DNA from: an uncultured Lentisphaeria bacterium
Lineage (GTDB): Bacteria; Verrucomicrobiota; Lentisphaeria; Victivallales; Victivallaceae
Assembly (NCBI GenBank): GCA_937888615.1
Contig: CALABZ010000427.1
Location: forward strand, 1 to 5,577
Reading direction: 5' to 3'
DNA: 5,577 bases
Part shown: positions 1 to 5,577 of the stretch, piece by piece
Numbering within the stretch: the first letter of the stretch is position 1
Layout of the letters: every line of letters starts with the position of its first letter
Program-made: the position numbers and the translations under genes
Notes under the pieces: model-generated
Databases searched by the model: none
What the model was told of the DNA's origin: nothing
The model's input: the letters and a program-made list of their open reading frames with translations, nothing else

Positions 1-392
1 TCCTTGCCGAGGACATCCTCCGGGTGGGGGGCCGCCGCCAGAAAAGCCGCCATCGAACCGATCACCAGATCGTAAGGCTCATGCAGGGATTCATACAGGG
101 TACGGGCGCGTTCCGCCTCGTTTTCCGGAATGAAATGTCCATGTTCGACGGTTTCGGGCAGATAAAGCACTTTCAATTCCAGCCCGAATTCCTGTTTCCA
201 GGTCGCCAGTACGGTGTAGACTCTTTCCGCCTGGGTCAGCACGGGAAAGACGGCCAGACGGGGCCGGCCGCGGCTGCTTTCGCAGAGTCGAAGCAATAAG
301 GGGGCCACCGCACTGTCATCTACCCCGGATATCGCCGGGGCCGGCGGTCGACTGTTCAGCCATTCGGCAATTGTGATTCGCCAATTGTCCAT
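1..392 (-). CDS. mfd: Probable transcription-repair coupling factor Mfd, N-terminal part (cut by left edge)
   Basis: Read leftwards from ATG at 392, the frame stays open for 130 codons to the window edge, so only the N-terminus is present. Mfd is a cytoplasmic DNA translocase that removes stalled RNA polymerase and recruits UvrA to lesions. Its N-terminus is a UvrB-like domain. Visible here are a short lead helix, a strand reading RPRLAVFPVLTQAERVY (about residues 47-63), matching the opening strand and helix of that domain, then VLYLPE, an ENEAER segment and a YDLVIGS strand followed by a proline-rich stretch. This order (strand, 'LPE', 'E..aER..L', then strand with 'GS..A' before 'P.PE') resembles the start of Mfd and UvrB. 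The diagnostic helicase motifs lie outside the window, so the name is an inference from a short stretch. The frame is open further upstream but has no ATG there; two in-frame GTG codons lie upstream, one just 5' of and the other overlapping the predicted -10 box. Confidence 0.55.
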   Translation of the reverse strand, partial: MDNWRITIAEWLNSRPPAPAISGVDDSAVAPLLLRLCESSRGRPRLAVFPVLTQAERVYTVLATWKQEFGLELKVLYLPETVEHGHFIPENEAERARTLYESLHEPYDLVIGSMAAFLAAAPHPEDVLGK

Positions 393-401
393 ATCATCCA
401 C

Positions 402-430
402 AGTATACACCGGGAGCAGAAAAATTTCAA
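402..430 (-). promoter_or_regulatory. Predicted sigma70-type promoter for the leftward gene
   Basis: On the minus strand, TTGAAA (425-430) and TATACT (402-407) are separated by exactly 17 bases. Each box matches the sigma70 consensus at 5 of 6 positions. Transcription would begin near 394-396, only a few bases before the ATG at 392, giving a nearly leaderless mRNA. The match is seen directly; activity is inferred. Confidence 0.55.
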
Positions 431-552
431 CAGCCGAATTGGGAAATCGCCGAACAAAGCCGCCGTTCCCGTATTTTCCGACTTTGCCGCCGGTTGCCCG
501 CAGGGGAATCGGACAGGATGTGACTTTTTTTCGATTTCTTTTGGAAATGGTA

Positions 553-580
553 TTGATTTTCCCGGAACTTGAGGTATAAT
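553..580 (+). promoter_or_regulatory. Predicted sigma70-type promoter of the transporter operon
   Basis: A perfect TATAAT -10 box (575-580) lies 16 bases downstream of TTGATT (553-558), a 4-of-6 match to the -35 consensus. Transcription would start near 586-588, giving a leader of about 30 bases before the regulator ATG at 617. No other comparable promoter is seen upstream of the operon. The -10 box overlaps the first base of a perfect palindrome, as expected for a repressed promoter. Confidence 0.7.
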
Positions 581-591
581 GTATTAATACA
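580..591. promoter_or_regulatory. Candidate operator: 12-bp perfect palindrome TGTATTAATACA
   Basis: TGTATTAATACA is its own reverse complement. It begins at the last base of the -10 box and covers the predicted transcription start. The layout TGTA-N4-TACA resembles the short dyads bound by GntR-family dimers; for example, the AraR operators of Bacillus have TGTA and TACA half-sites with a shorter spacer. A regulator bound here would block RNA polymerase. The first gene downstream encodes a GntR-type winged-helix protein, which makes autoregulation the natural reading. The palindrome is seen directly; its role is inferred. Confidence 0.55.
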
Positions 592-601
592 GTGGTACGC
601 T

Positions 602-608
602 AAAAAGG
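602..608 (+). promoter_or_regulatory. Ribosome binding site that sets the regulator start
   Basis: The purine run AAAAAGG ends 8 bases before ATG 617, a normal Shine-Dalgarno spacing. The in-frame TTG at 569 would add 16 codons but lies inside the promoter, ahead of the -10 box and the predicted transcript start. ATG 617 is therefore preferred. Confidence 0.65.
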
Positions 609-616
609 TTAAGCGG

Positions 617-1690
617 ATGTCGAAATACGAGCAAATCAAGGAACAACTGAAGCAACAGGCACTGAACGCCCGGCCTCATACCCGGTTGTCAAGCGTACGG
701 GAGCTGATGCGCATGTTCGGAGCCTCGCAATCACCGGTGATGAGAGCGGTGCACGACCTGATGGACGACGGGATTGTTGATTGCCGCGCCGGGGTCGGGA
801 TTGTGGCCGGAGGTAAGGTCAAGACGCAGGTGAGCCGTCCGGGACACAGCGCCCAATACAAAATTTTGTATATCACGGTCGACTACTTCTCGGAAAACCT
901 CTGGCACAAGGAGCACGCGCTCAACCTTTACGCGCTTCAAGTGAAGGCGGACCTGATCATCTGCCGGATTCAACAGAACACCGACCTTGTGCAATTGATC
1001 ATCGACGTTATGAACGAAAGCAAGATTCACGGTATTGTCCTGGCCACCGGCGCCGAACGTTATGACGCCCGCACCATTGAATTCCTGAATGCCCTGAAAA
1101 TTCCGGTGGTCCTGCAGGATTGCAGTTTCAATTATCCCGAACTCTCCCGGAAAATCATCGTTCTTCAACCGGATTTCTACCAGACCGGGCAACTGGCGGC
1201 GGAGTCTTTCATCGCCAAAGGGCACAAATCCATCTGTTTCGTGCGGAATGAACCGGAAAGCGACATGAACAAACTGCGTCTCCAGGGATTCAGCGAAACA
1301 GCCCGCAAGCACGGCGTCGGCTGTCTGTACCTTTCCGACTCGGTCAAGTCCTGGGAAAGTTCACTGGAGGCCGCCGTGCGGATTATCAACAATTCCATCG
1401 ACAAAATCCGCACCCGCAACGTGAGCGCCCTTTTCTTCGACAGCATGAGCGGCTCCATCGCCGCGCTGGGAGCGCTGCAGCGGATCGGATTCCGAATTCC
1501 GGAAGATTTGGCCGTCATCGGCTGCGAAGACTCCATTTACGCGCTTTACACCAACCCGACGGTCACGGCCCTGCTGTGCGATTCTCCTCAAATGGGGGTC
1601 GACTCCATCGATATGATCATACGCAAAACCAGATCGGTTCCGCGAAAATTGTACCCCGGCAAATTGATTAAAAGGGAGAGCTTCCAATGA
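617..1690 (+). CDS. GntR-type winged-helix / LacI-type sensor transcriptional regulator
   Basis: This 357-residue cytoplasmic regulator has an AraR-like domain order. Residues about 5-65 form a GntR winged helix: RLSSVRELMRMFGAS matches the family's 'rLPSvReLa..lgvs', followed by a recognition helix (SPVMRAVHDLMDDG) and a wing (GVGIV). Residues about 82-350 form a LacI/periplasmic-binding-like ligand domain, shown by YKILYIT at its start, HGIVLATG, the GFSETARKHGV helix, and FRIPEDLAVIGCEDS, close to the classic LacI 'vPeDvsviGfDD'. Such proteins usually bind a sugar or sugar derivative and then release the operator. It is the first gene of the transporter operon, and its stop overlaps the next start (ATGA, 1687-1690), so translation is probably coupled. 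The palindrome at 580-591 is the likely site for autoregulation. The inducer is unknown. Length is normal for this architecture and no domain appears broken. Confidence 0.88.
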   Translation: MSKYEQIKEQLKQQALNARPHTRLSSVRELMRMFGASQSPVMRAVHDLMDDGIVDCRAGVGIVAGGKVKTQVSRPGHSAQYKILYITVDYFSENLWHKEHALNLYALQVKADLIICRIQQNTDLVQLIIDVMNESKIHGIVLATGAERYDARTIEFLNALKIPVVLQDCSFNYPELSRKIIVLQPDFYQTGQLAAESFIAKGHKSICFVRNEPESDMNKLRLQGFSETARKHGVGCLYLSDSVKSWESSLEAAVRIINNSIDKIRTRNVSALFFDSMSGSIAALGALQRIGFRIPEDLAVIGCEDSIYALYTNPTVTALLCDSPQMGVDSIDMIIRKTRSVPRKLYPGKLIKRESFQ

Positions 1691-3168
1691 AACGGCTTTT
1701 TGTAATCATAACCCTGATCCTGGCGGCGGCGTCGTTCTACACCTGGCTGATCCAACCGGAACAGCAGGAAGAAGTGCCGGTCCTGTACTGGAAAAGCGAC
1801 GCCAATCCGCAACGCTACGAACAGATCCGCCTTTTTCATAAATGGCTGATCGACAAAGGACATGTCAACGAGAAGGGCCGCCCGGAAGTTGAACTGCGCC
1901 TCGACCCCAGCAGTCCCCAGACGTCGATGATTCACGCCGTGTCGGGCGTGGGTGGCGATGTGATCGATGTGTACGAAGTCACCCGGTTCTTTCATTCGAT
2001 GGGCGTGGCCGAGGATCTGACCCCCTACGCGGCCAAAGGCCATTACGATATTTCCCATACCTACCCCGGACTCGACGGACTGTTCGTTTTCGATGGCCGA
2101 CAATACGCTTATCTGTGCAACGGCAGTGTATATAATATGTGGTTCAACGTGGATACGCTGAAAAAATACGGCATGTCGCCGCCGCCCGAGGAATGGACCC
2201 CGGAAGAATTCGAAAAGTATGCTGTCGAATACGTCAAAAAGGCCAACGCGGATAACCCGAATCCCCGCCTTTTCTTCGGTCAGTCGATCACCGGGCAGGA
2301 TGGATTCCTGCTGTGCATCACCCGCAGTGAAGGATATGATTTCTACAACGAAACCCTGACCAGCTCCACCGTCGACAACCCCGCCACGCAGAAGGCGTTG
2401 AAACTCTTTTACAAGTGGACCTACAAGGACCGGCTGTTTCCAACCTCCGCCGATGTCGCGTCCGCCAACGACGCGGGCGGCTACGGCGGCATGAATTATT
2501 CGCAGTTCATCAACGGCAAGCTGGCCATGATCATCGCCGGACGCTTTGCGCTGATCCGTTTCCGTGAGCTTTCGGAGCCGCTCACGGTCTGCTCCTCACA
2601 GTACCCGATGTACGGATTCAAAAACATGATCGTGTCGGCCCGTTCGGTCATCATGTACAAGGGCAGCAAACACAAGGATCTCGCCCGGCTGTTCTTCGAA
2701 TTCCTGGCCGATCGCGAATACAACGAATATATCATCGAGGGTTCCGACGGCCTGCCGCCGAACCCCTCCTACGCCGTCGGCAATCCCAAATACCTGAGTC
2801 CCCGCCCCAACGAGGGCAATGTCCACTCGGCGGAACTCAAATGGGCCTTGAAATGCTCCTATTCAAATGCGATATCCCCCTATTTCAACCTCCTCGGCAC
2901 GAATTGGACCACCCAGGCGATGGGCAAATACTTCAGCGAACAGGCCACCGCCGAAGAAGCCCTGGCCGAAGCCCAGATGCGCTACAACATGGGGATCGCC
3001 GACACCATCCGGGACAACTCGGAGTTGCGGGCCCGCTGGGAAAAAGGCGTGACCGACCAGAAAATTATCGATGAGTGTAAGCGTGAGGGCAAAAAAATCC
3101 CCGCCAAACTGATCGCAAACCCGTTTTACCTGGGCTACTACCGTTCCCGGGGCATGTTGGAGGAGTAG
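1687..3168 (+). CDS. ABC transporter family-1 extracellular solute-binding protein
   Basis: This 493-residue protein is the likely capture component of the importer. The N-terminus (KR then hydrophobic residues 4-22) is a signal peptide or uncleaved membrane anchor. There is no lipobox: the first cysteine is residue 144. An A-x-A at 13-15 could allow cleavage, but hydrophobicity runs past it. The mature part shows family-1 features: a first strand PVLYWKS, DVIDVYEVTRFFHSM followed by an L-T-P motif, YLCNGSVYNMWFNVDTLKKYG (about 142-162) with PPPEEWTPEEFEKYA (the 'YN.d.f...Gl.pP.tWdEf' signature), and INGKLAMIIAG (275-285) before the C-terminal lobe. After about residue 442 there is a polar extension of roughly 50 residues not usual in the family. 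Aromatic residues are frequent, which fits a carbohydrate ligand, but the substrate is not identifiable. GGGAG at 1674-1678 is 8 bases before the ATG, which overlaps the regulator stop by 4 bases. Permease genes follow after 6 bases. Confidence 0.88.
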   Translation: MKRLFVIITLILAAASFYTWLIQPEQQEEVPVLYWKSDANPQRYEQIRLFHKWLIDKGHVNEKGRPEVELRLDPSSPQTSMIHAVSGVGGDVIDVYEVTRFFHSMGVAEDLTPYAAKGHYDISHTYPGLDGLFVFDGRQYAYLCNGSVYNMWFNVDTLKKYGMSPPPEEWTPEEFEKYAVEYVKKANADNPNPRLFFGQSITGQDGFLLCITRSEGYDFYNETLTSSTVDNPATQKALKLFYKWTYKDRLFPTSADVASANDAGGYGGMNYSQFINGKLAMIIAGRFALIRFRELSEPLTVCSSQYPMYGFKNMIVSARSVIMYKGSKHKDLARLFFEFLADREYNEYIIEGSDGLPPNPSYAVGNPKYLSPRPNEGNVHSAELKWALKCSYSNAISPYFNLLGTNWTTQAMGKYFSEQATAEEALAEAQMRYNMGIADTIRDNSELRARWEKGVTDQKIIDECKREGKKIPAKLIANPFYLGYYRSRGMLEE

Positions 3169-3174
3169 AGAGAT

Positions 3175-4644
3175 ATGATTAACAGAAAAGACATTCGCGA
3201 AATCGCCACCGGCGTCGGGTTCCTGCTGCCGAACATCCTCGGATTCCTCGCATTCACCGCGGTGCCGCTGGTCATCAGTCTGATCATGGCGTTTACGGAC
3301 TGGAACCTTGAAATGCACAACATTTTCAAGACCGAAAGCGTCCGTTTCATCGGATTCCGCAACTTCATGCAACTCTTTTCCGACCCCGACTTTTTCCGTT
3401 ATCTCGGCAATACGCTCTTCCTGATGATGGGTATTCCGTTCGGCATCGCCGGCAGTCTATTCGCCGCAATCCTGCTGAACAACGACTTCAAGGGCGGCTC
3501 CAGACGGGTCTGGGGCATTTGCCTGAGCACCGTCATCCTGATCGTGTCGCTGAGCGCGTTGATGCTGGTCGGTATGGAAGCCACCGCGACCATGATGCTG
3601 ATTACCGGCATTCTGGGCATCATCCTGATCGTGGGCTGCGGCGTCGGACAGACCGTTTACCGGACGCTTTTCTACTTTCCGCACTTCACCGCCGGGATCA
3701 GCACCTACATCCTCTGGAAAAAACTTTACAGCCCCGAAAACGGCCCCATTAACAACGCCCTGCGCCCGTTGCTGGACGCCGCTTCGCCGGTTCTGGCGAA
3801 ATTCCCCGAGGGCGGCGCCCATGCCATCTCCTACCTCATGGTCGCGGGCGCACTGATTCTGCTCGGCTTCGGCTTCTGGCGCAAAATCCGGCATTGGCTG
3901 GACGGCGACAGCGGGACCATCAGTCTGATCATCAGTTCCGCAATTTTCGGTATCGCGCTGGCGTTGATGGGGTTCTGGAGCAACCTGCCGGTCCTTACCT
4001 GGATCGTGCTGGGCGGAGGACTTCTCGCCGTCTGCGCCGTATTGGTCATCGGGCGTTCTTACCGCTGTACCGCGGAATATGGATTGTCGGACGCCGTCAT
4101 CATCAGCGGTGCATTTCTGGTGATGGCGCTGATCTTGACCGGGCTGAGCAATGTGGTCTGGGATCTCCCCGCCCAGGCCGCCGCCGGGCTGACGCCTCCC
4201 AAATGGCATACCGACTACAACTGGGCCAAACCGGCGCTGATGCTGATGGGGTTCTGGGGTGCCATCGGCTCGAACAATATGCTGCTGTACCTGGCGGGGC
4301 TCTCCGGCGTGTCGCAGGAACTTTACGAGGCGGCGGACATCGACGGCGCCAGCCCGTGGCAGCGGTTCTGGAACATCACCTGGCCGCAACTCTCGAACAT
4401 CACCTTTTTCATCCTGATCATGGCGGTAATCGGTGGACTGCAAGGCGGCTTTGAAATGGCCCGCGCCATGACCAAGGGCGGTCCCGCCGGAGCCACCACC
4501 ACACTGAGCTACTATATTTACACCGAAGGGTTTTCGACCGGACGGCTGGGGTACGCCTCGGCGGTGTCGTGGGCGCTCTTCGCGCTGGTTTTTCTGGTGA
4601 CGCTGTTCAACTGGAAATTCGGCAACCGCTATACGAACGATTAA
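3175..4644 (+). CDS. MalF-type ABC transporter permease with two extra transmembrane blocks
   Basis: This inner-membrane channel subunit has 489 residues, versus about 290-320 for usual binding-protein-dependent sugar permeases. Canonical parts are: first helix (about 13-40, GFLLPNILGFLAFTAVPLV), the FIGFRNFMQLFSDPDF segment, second helix (about 79-101), YRTLFYFPHFTAGISTYILW (162-181, the usual 'fRt.ff.P...s.va...W'), a helix at 352-373, the EAA loop EAADIDGASPWQRFWNITW (385-403) that contacts the ATPase, and two last helices (about 408-426 and 461-480). Between these sit a two-helix block (about 108-160) and a four-helix block (about 211-345). Both contain even numbers of helices, so the core topology is kept. 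The EAA loop is intact, which argues for a working protein. GGAGGAG at 3159-3165, overlapping the upstream stop codon, is 9 bases before the ATG. E. coli MalF is also long, but its excess is a soluble periplasmic loop, not helices. Confidence 0.87.
   Translation: MINRKDIREIATGVGFLLPNILGFLAFTAVPLVISLIMAFTDWNLEMHNIFKTESVRFIGFRNFMQLFSDPDFFRYLGNTLFLMMGIPFGIAGSLFAAILLNNDFKGGSRRVWGICLSTVILIVSLSALMLVGMEATATMMLITGILGIILIVGCGVGQTVYRTLFYFPHFTAGISTYILWKKLYSPENGPINNALRPLLDAASPVLAKFPEGGAHAISYLMVAGALILLGFGFWRKIRHWLDGDSGTISLIISSAIFGIALALMGFWSNLPVLTWIVLGGGLLAVCAVLVIGRSYRCTAEYGLSDAVIISGAFLVMALILTGLSNVVWDLPAQAAAGLTPPKWHTDYNWAKPALMLMGFWGAIGSNNMLLYLAGLSGVSQELYEAADIDGASPWQRFWNITWPQLSNITFFILIMAVIGGLQGGFEMARAMTKGGPAGATTTLSYYIYTEGFSTGRLGYASAVSWALFALVFLVTLFNWKFGNRYTND
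3496..3654 (+). other. Extra two-helix block 1 inside the MalF-type permease
   Basis: Residues about 108-160 separate LLNNDFKG from YRTLFYFP, two segments that are normally adjacent in family members (for example '...LLN..lrGr..fRtlfflP'). The inserted part has two clear hydrophobic segments, about 112-133 (VWGICLSTVILIVSLSALML) and 140-158, joined by a short loop with GMEATAT. The insertion is inferred from recall of the family pattern, not from an alignment run. Confidence 0.6.
3823..3984 (+). repeat. Two-helix protein repeat, unit A, in permease block 2
   Basis: Residues 217-270. Helix 1 is about 219-235 (SYLMVAGALILLGFGFW), a basic loop follows (RKIRHW), and helix 2 is about 248-268 (IISSAIFGIALALMGFW), ending in SN. 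By eye it aligns with unit B immediately downstream: small/aromatic start, G-x-L, R-x-x-R, IIS-x-A, A-L-x-L-x-G and SN coincide, with two short gaps. The repeat is judged at protein level; no long DNA identity is apparent. Confidence 0.45.
3985..4161 (+). repeat. Two-helix protein repeat, unit B, in permease block 2
   Basis: Residues 271-329. Helix 1 is about 273-293 (VLTWIVLGGGLLAVCAVLVI), a basic loop follows (RSYR), and helix 2 is about 307-326 (AVIISGAFLVMALILTGLSN). It is the downstream copy of the unit A pattern. Its first helix and basic end (G-x-x-YR) also resemble the second helix of block 1, which ends GQTVYR. A short linker (about 330-350, with a PPKW motif) leads back to the canonical permease helices. 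Confidence 0.45.
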
Positions 4645-4647
4645 GGG

Positions 4648-4653
4648 AAGGAG
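4648..4653 (+). promoter_or_regulatory. Ribosome binding site that sets the MalG-type permease start
   Basis: AAGGAG lies just after the upstream stop and 8 bases before ATG 4662, an optimal Shine-Dalgarno arrangement. The frame is open back to 4569, but that part overlaps the end of the upstream permease gene and encodes no family-like sequence, so the longer start is rejected. Confidence 0.85.
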
Positions 4654-4661
4654 ATTTAAAG

Positions 4662-5501
4662 ATGATCAAACAATATGTTTTCAGCAAAACCACCCGGATG
4701 CTCCTCCTGAATATCGTGCTGGCCATCATCGCGTTGACCATGGTGCTGCCGTTTACATGGATGATTCTCGCCAGCTTGAAGACGCTCGGCGAAATCGGCG
4801 GCGACGACTGGCTGCCAAAGACATTCCAATGGAAAAACTACTACGATGTTTTCACCCTCGACGGCATCCTGTTCGGGCACTGGTACTGGAACAGTATTTT
4901 CGTCGCGTCGTGGGTGACATTTCTCCAGGTTTTCACCAGCAGTCTCGCGGCGTTCAGTTTTTCCCGGCTCAAGTGGAAGGGGCGCGACGCGGTGTTCCTG
5001 ATGTACCTCGGCACCATGATGCTGCCGGGACTCGTCATGATGATCCCGAACTACCAGAATATGATCAAGCTCGGTCTGGTGGATTCTTATCCGGGACTGA
5101 TCCTGCCGGCGGCGTTCAGCGCGTTCGGCACGTTTCTGATGCGCCAGTTCATGATGAACATCCCGGCCTCGCTCGACGAAGCCGCCGAAATCGACGGCGC
5201 CAGCAAGTGGCAGCTTTACTGGGACGTGATCCTGCCGTTGTCCCGCCCAGCCATCGTCACGCTGACCATCTTTACGTTTATGGGCAACTACAACACTATG
5301 TTCTGGCCGTTGGTGTTGATGAAAAGCCCGCACAAATTCACCCTCCCGATCGGGATGCTGGCCTTTGACAGTTCGCAGGGACAACAGACCAATCTGCTGA
5401 TGGCGGCGGTGGCTATGAGCGTGATCCCGATGATCCTTGTATTCATATTCATGCAGAAACGCCTGGTCAAAGGCATTATGCTCGGCGGCGTCAAAGGCTG
5501 A
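4662..5501 (+). CDS. MalG-type ABC transporter permease
   Basis: This 279-residue inner-membrane subunit has the normal length and layout of the MalG-type partner. The first helix is about 13-38, with the family phrase VLPFTWMILASLKT. Next come FQWKNYYDVF, the NSIFVASWVTFLQVFTSSLA helix (77-96), AFSFSRLKWKGRD, a helix at about 110-130 (FLMYLGTMMLPGLVMMIPNY), and LVDSYPGLILP. The EAA loop is DEAAEIDGASKWQLYWDVIL (172-191), the contact site for the ATPase. The late segment FMGNYNTMFWPLVLM corresponds to the usual 'F...WN.fl.PL'. The last helix is about 245-266, ending in a short basic tail. It would pair with the MalF-type permease 17 bases upstream as a heterodimer. Unlike its partner it carries no extra helices. 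The next gene begins 34 bases downstream with its own ribosome binding site. Confidence 0.92.
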   Translation: MIKQYVFSKTTRMLLLNIVLAIIALTMVLPFTWMILASLKTLGEIGGDDWLPKTFQWKNYYDVFTLDGILFGHWYWNSIFVASWVTFLQVFTSSLAAFSFSRLKWKGRDAVFLMYLGTMMLPGLVMMIPNYQNMIKLGLVDSYPGLILPAAFSAFGTFLMRQFMMNIPASLDEAAEIDGASKWQLYWDVILPLSRPAIVTLTIFTFMGNYNTMFWPLVLMKSPHKFTLPIGMLAFDSSQGQQTNLLMAAVAMSVIPMILVFIFMQKRLVKGIMLGGVKG

Positions 5502-5535
5502 CCCCCCCATCAACACGCGAAAAGGAGAATTTCCA

Positions 5536-5577
5536 TGGCAAAGGTTTCAATCAGGAATGTATCCAAGATCTACCCCG
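5536..5577 (+). CDS. ABC transporter ATP-binding protein, first codons only (cut by right edge)
   Basis: ATG at 5536 is preceded by AAGGAG (5523-5528) with a 7-base spacing. The visible peptide MAKVSIRNVSKIYP matches the first strand of sugar-importer ATPases of the MalK/UgpC type ('MA.v.l.nvsK.Yp'). Position after two permease genes fits the energising subunit of this importer. Walker A, Walker B and the signature motif lie beyond the window, so the call rests on 14 residues plus context. Confidence 0.72.

Noticed and set aside
24..299. Plus-strand open frame of 91 codons
   Set aside because: It lies opposite the mfd-like gene. Its peptide has no recognisable pattern, whereas the minus-strand frame reads like a folded protein domain.
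369..388. CAATTG pair (CAATTG-N8-CAATTG) near the start of the mfd-like gene
   Set aside because: Each hexamer is palindromic, but the pair lies in coding sequence just after the start codon and shows no relation to the operator candidate. It can arise by chance.
569..616. TTG start extending the regulator by 16 codons
   Set aside because: The extension overlaps the -10 box and the predicted transcription start. ATG 617 has a well-spaced purine-rich ribosome binding site and begins a normal GntR N-terminus.
427..639. Minus-strand open frame of 70 codons across the divergent intergenic region
   Set aside because: It runs through the operon promoter and palindrome into the regulator start, has no clear ribosome binding site, and its basic, low-pattern peptide resembles translated non-coding DNA.
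2131..2136. Perfect TATAAT inside the binding-protein gene
   Set aside because: No acceptable -35 box lies 16-18 bases upstream, and the bases encode the conserved YNMW region of the protein, so coding constraint explains them.
3457..4443. Long minus-strand open frame of 328 codons opposite the permease gene
   Set aside because: Its peptide is rich in Q, D, H and R, typical of the complement of a GC-rich membrane-protein gene. The plus-strand frame has intact permease motifs.
4656..5516. Minus-strand open frame of 286 codons opposite the MalG-type gene
   Set aside because: It has the same complementary-strand composition bias and no recognisable domain. The plus strand carries a complete permease.
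5502..5535. Gap between the permease and ATPase genes, starting with seven C residues
   Set aside because: I looked for a terminator hairpin or a promoter and saw neither. It holds only the ATPase ribosome binding site, consistent with continued operon transcription.

Overview
The window looks like chromosomal DNA of a GC-rich Gram-negative bacterium. The combination of a GntR/LacI hybrid regulator cotranscribed with a family-1 solute-binding protein that lacks a lipobox, plus oversized permeases, makes me lean towards the PVC group (Lentisphaerota/Victivallales-like). That taxonomic guess is inference only. No RNA genes, insertion sequences, CRISPR arrays or attachment sites are visible.

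Layout. Positions 1-392 (minus strand) hold the 5' part of a gene running off the left edge. It is most likely the N-terminal domain of the transcription-repair coupling factor Mfd. The divergent intergenic region (393-616) holds a good sigma70-type promoter for each direction. The leftward one would give an almost leaderless mRNA. The rightward one has a 12-bp perfect palindrome over its -10/start region, a strong operator candidate. From 617 to the right edge there is one tightly packed plus-strand operon: regulator (617-1690), substrate-binding protein (1687-3168), MalF-type permease (3175-4644), MalG-type permease (4662-5501), and the first codons of an ABC ATPase (5536 to the right edge).

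How the genes work together. The operon encodes a carbohydrate-type (CUT1-like) ABC importer. The binding protein captures a solute, probably a sugar or oligosaccharide, outside the inner membrane. The two permeases form the channel and the ATPase, cut by the window edge, drives uptake. The first gene encodes a DNA-binding protein with a sugar-sensing domain, so the transported solute or a product of it probably controls the operon, including the regulator itself. The substrate cannot be read from the sequence.

The most unusual element is the MalF-type permease. It has 489 residues where about 300 is usual, and the excess consists of two blocks of extra membrane helices (2 and 4) placed between otherwise canonical permease helices. 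The 4-helix block reads as a duplicated 2-helix unit.
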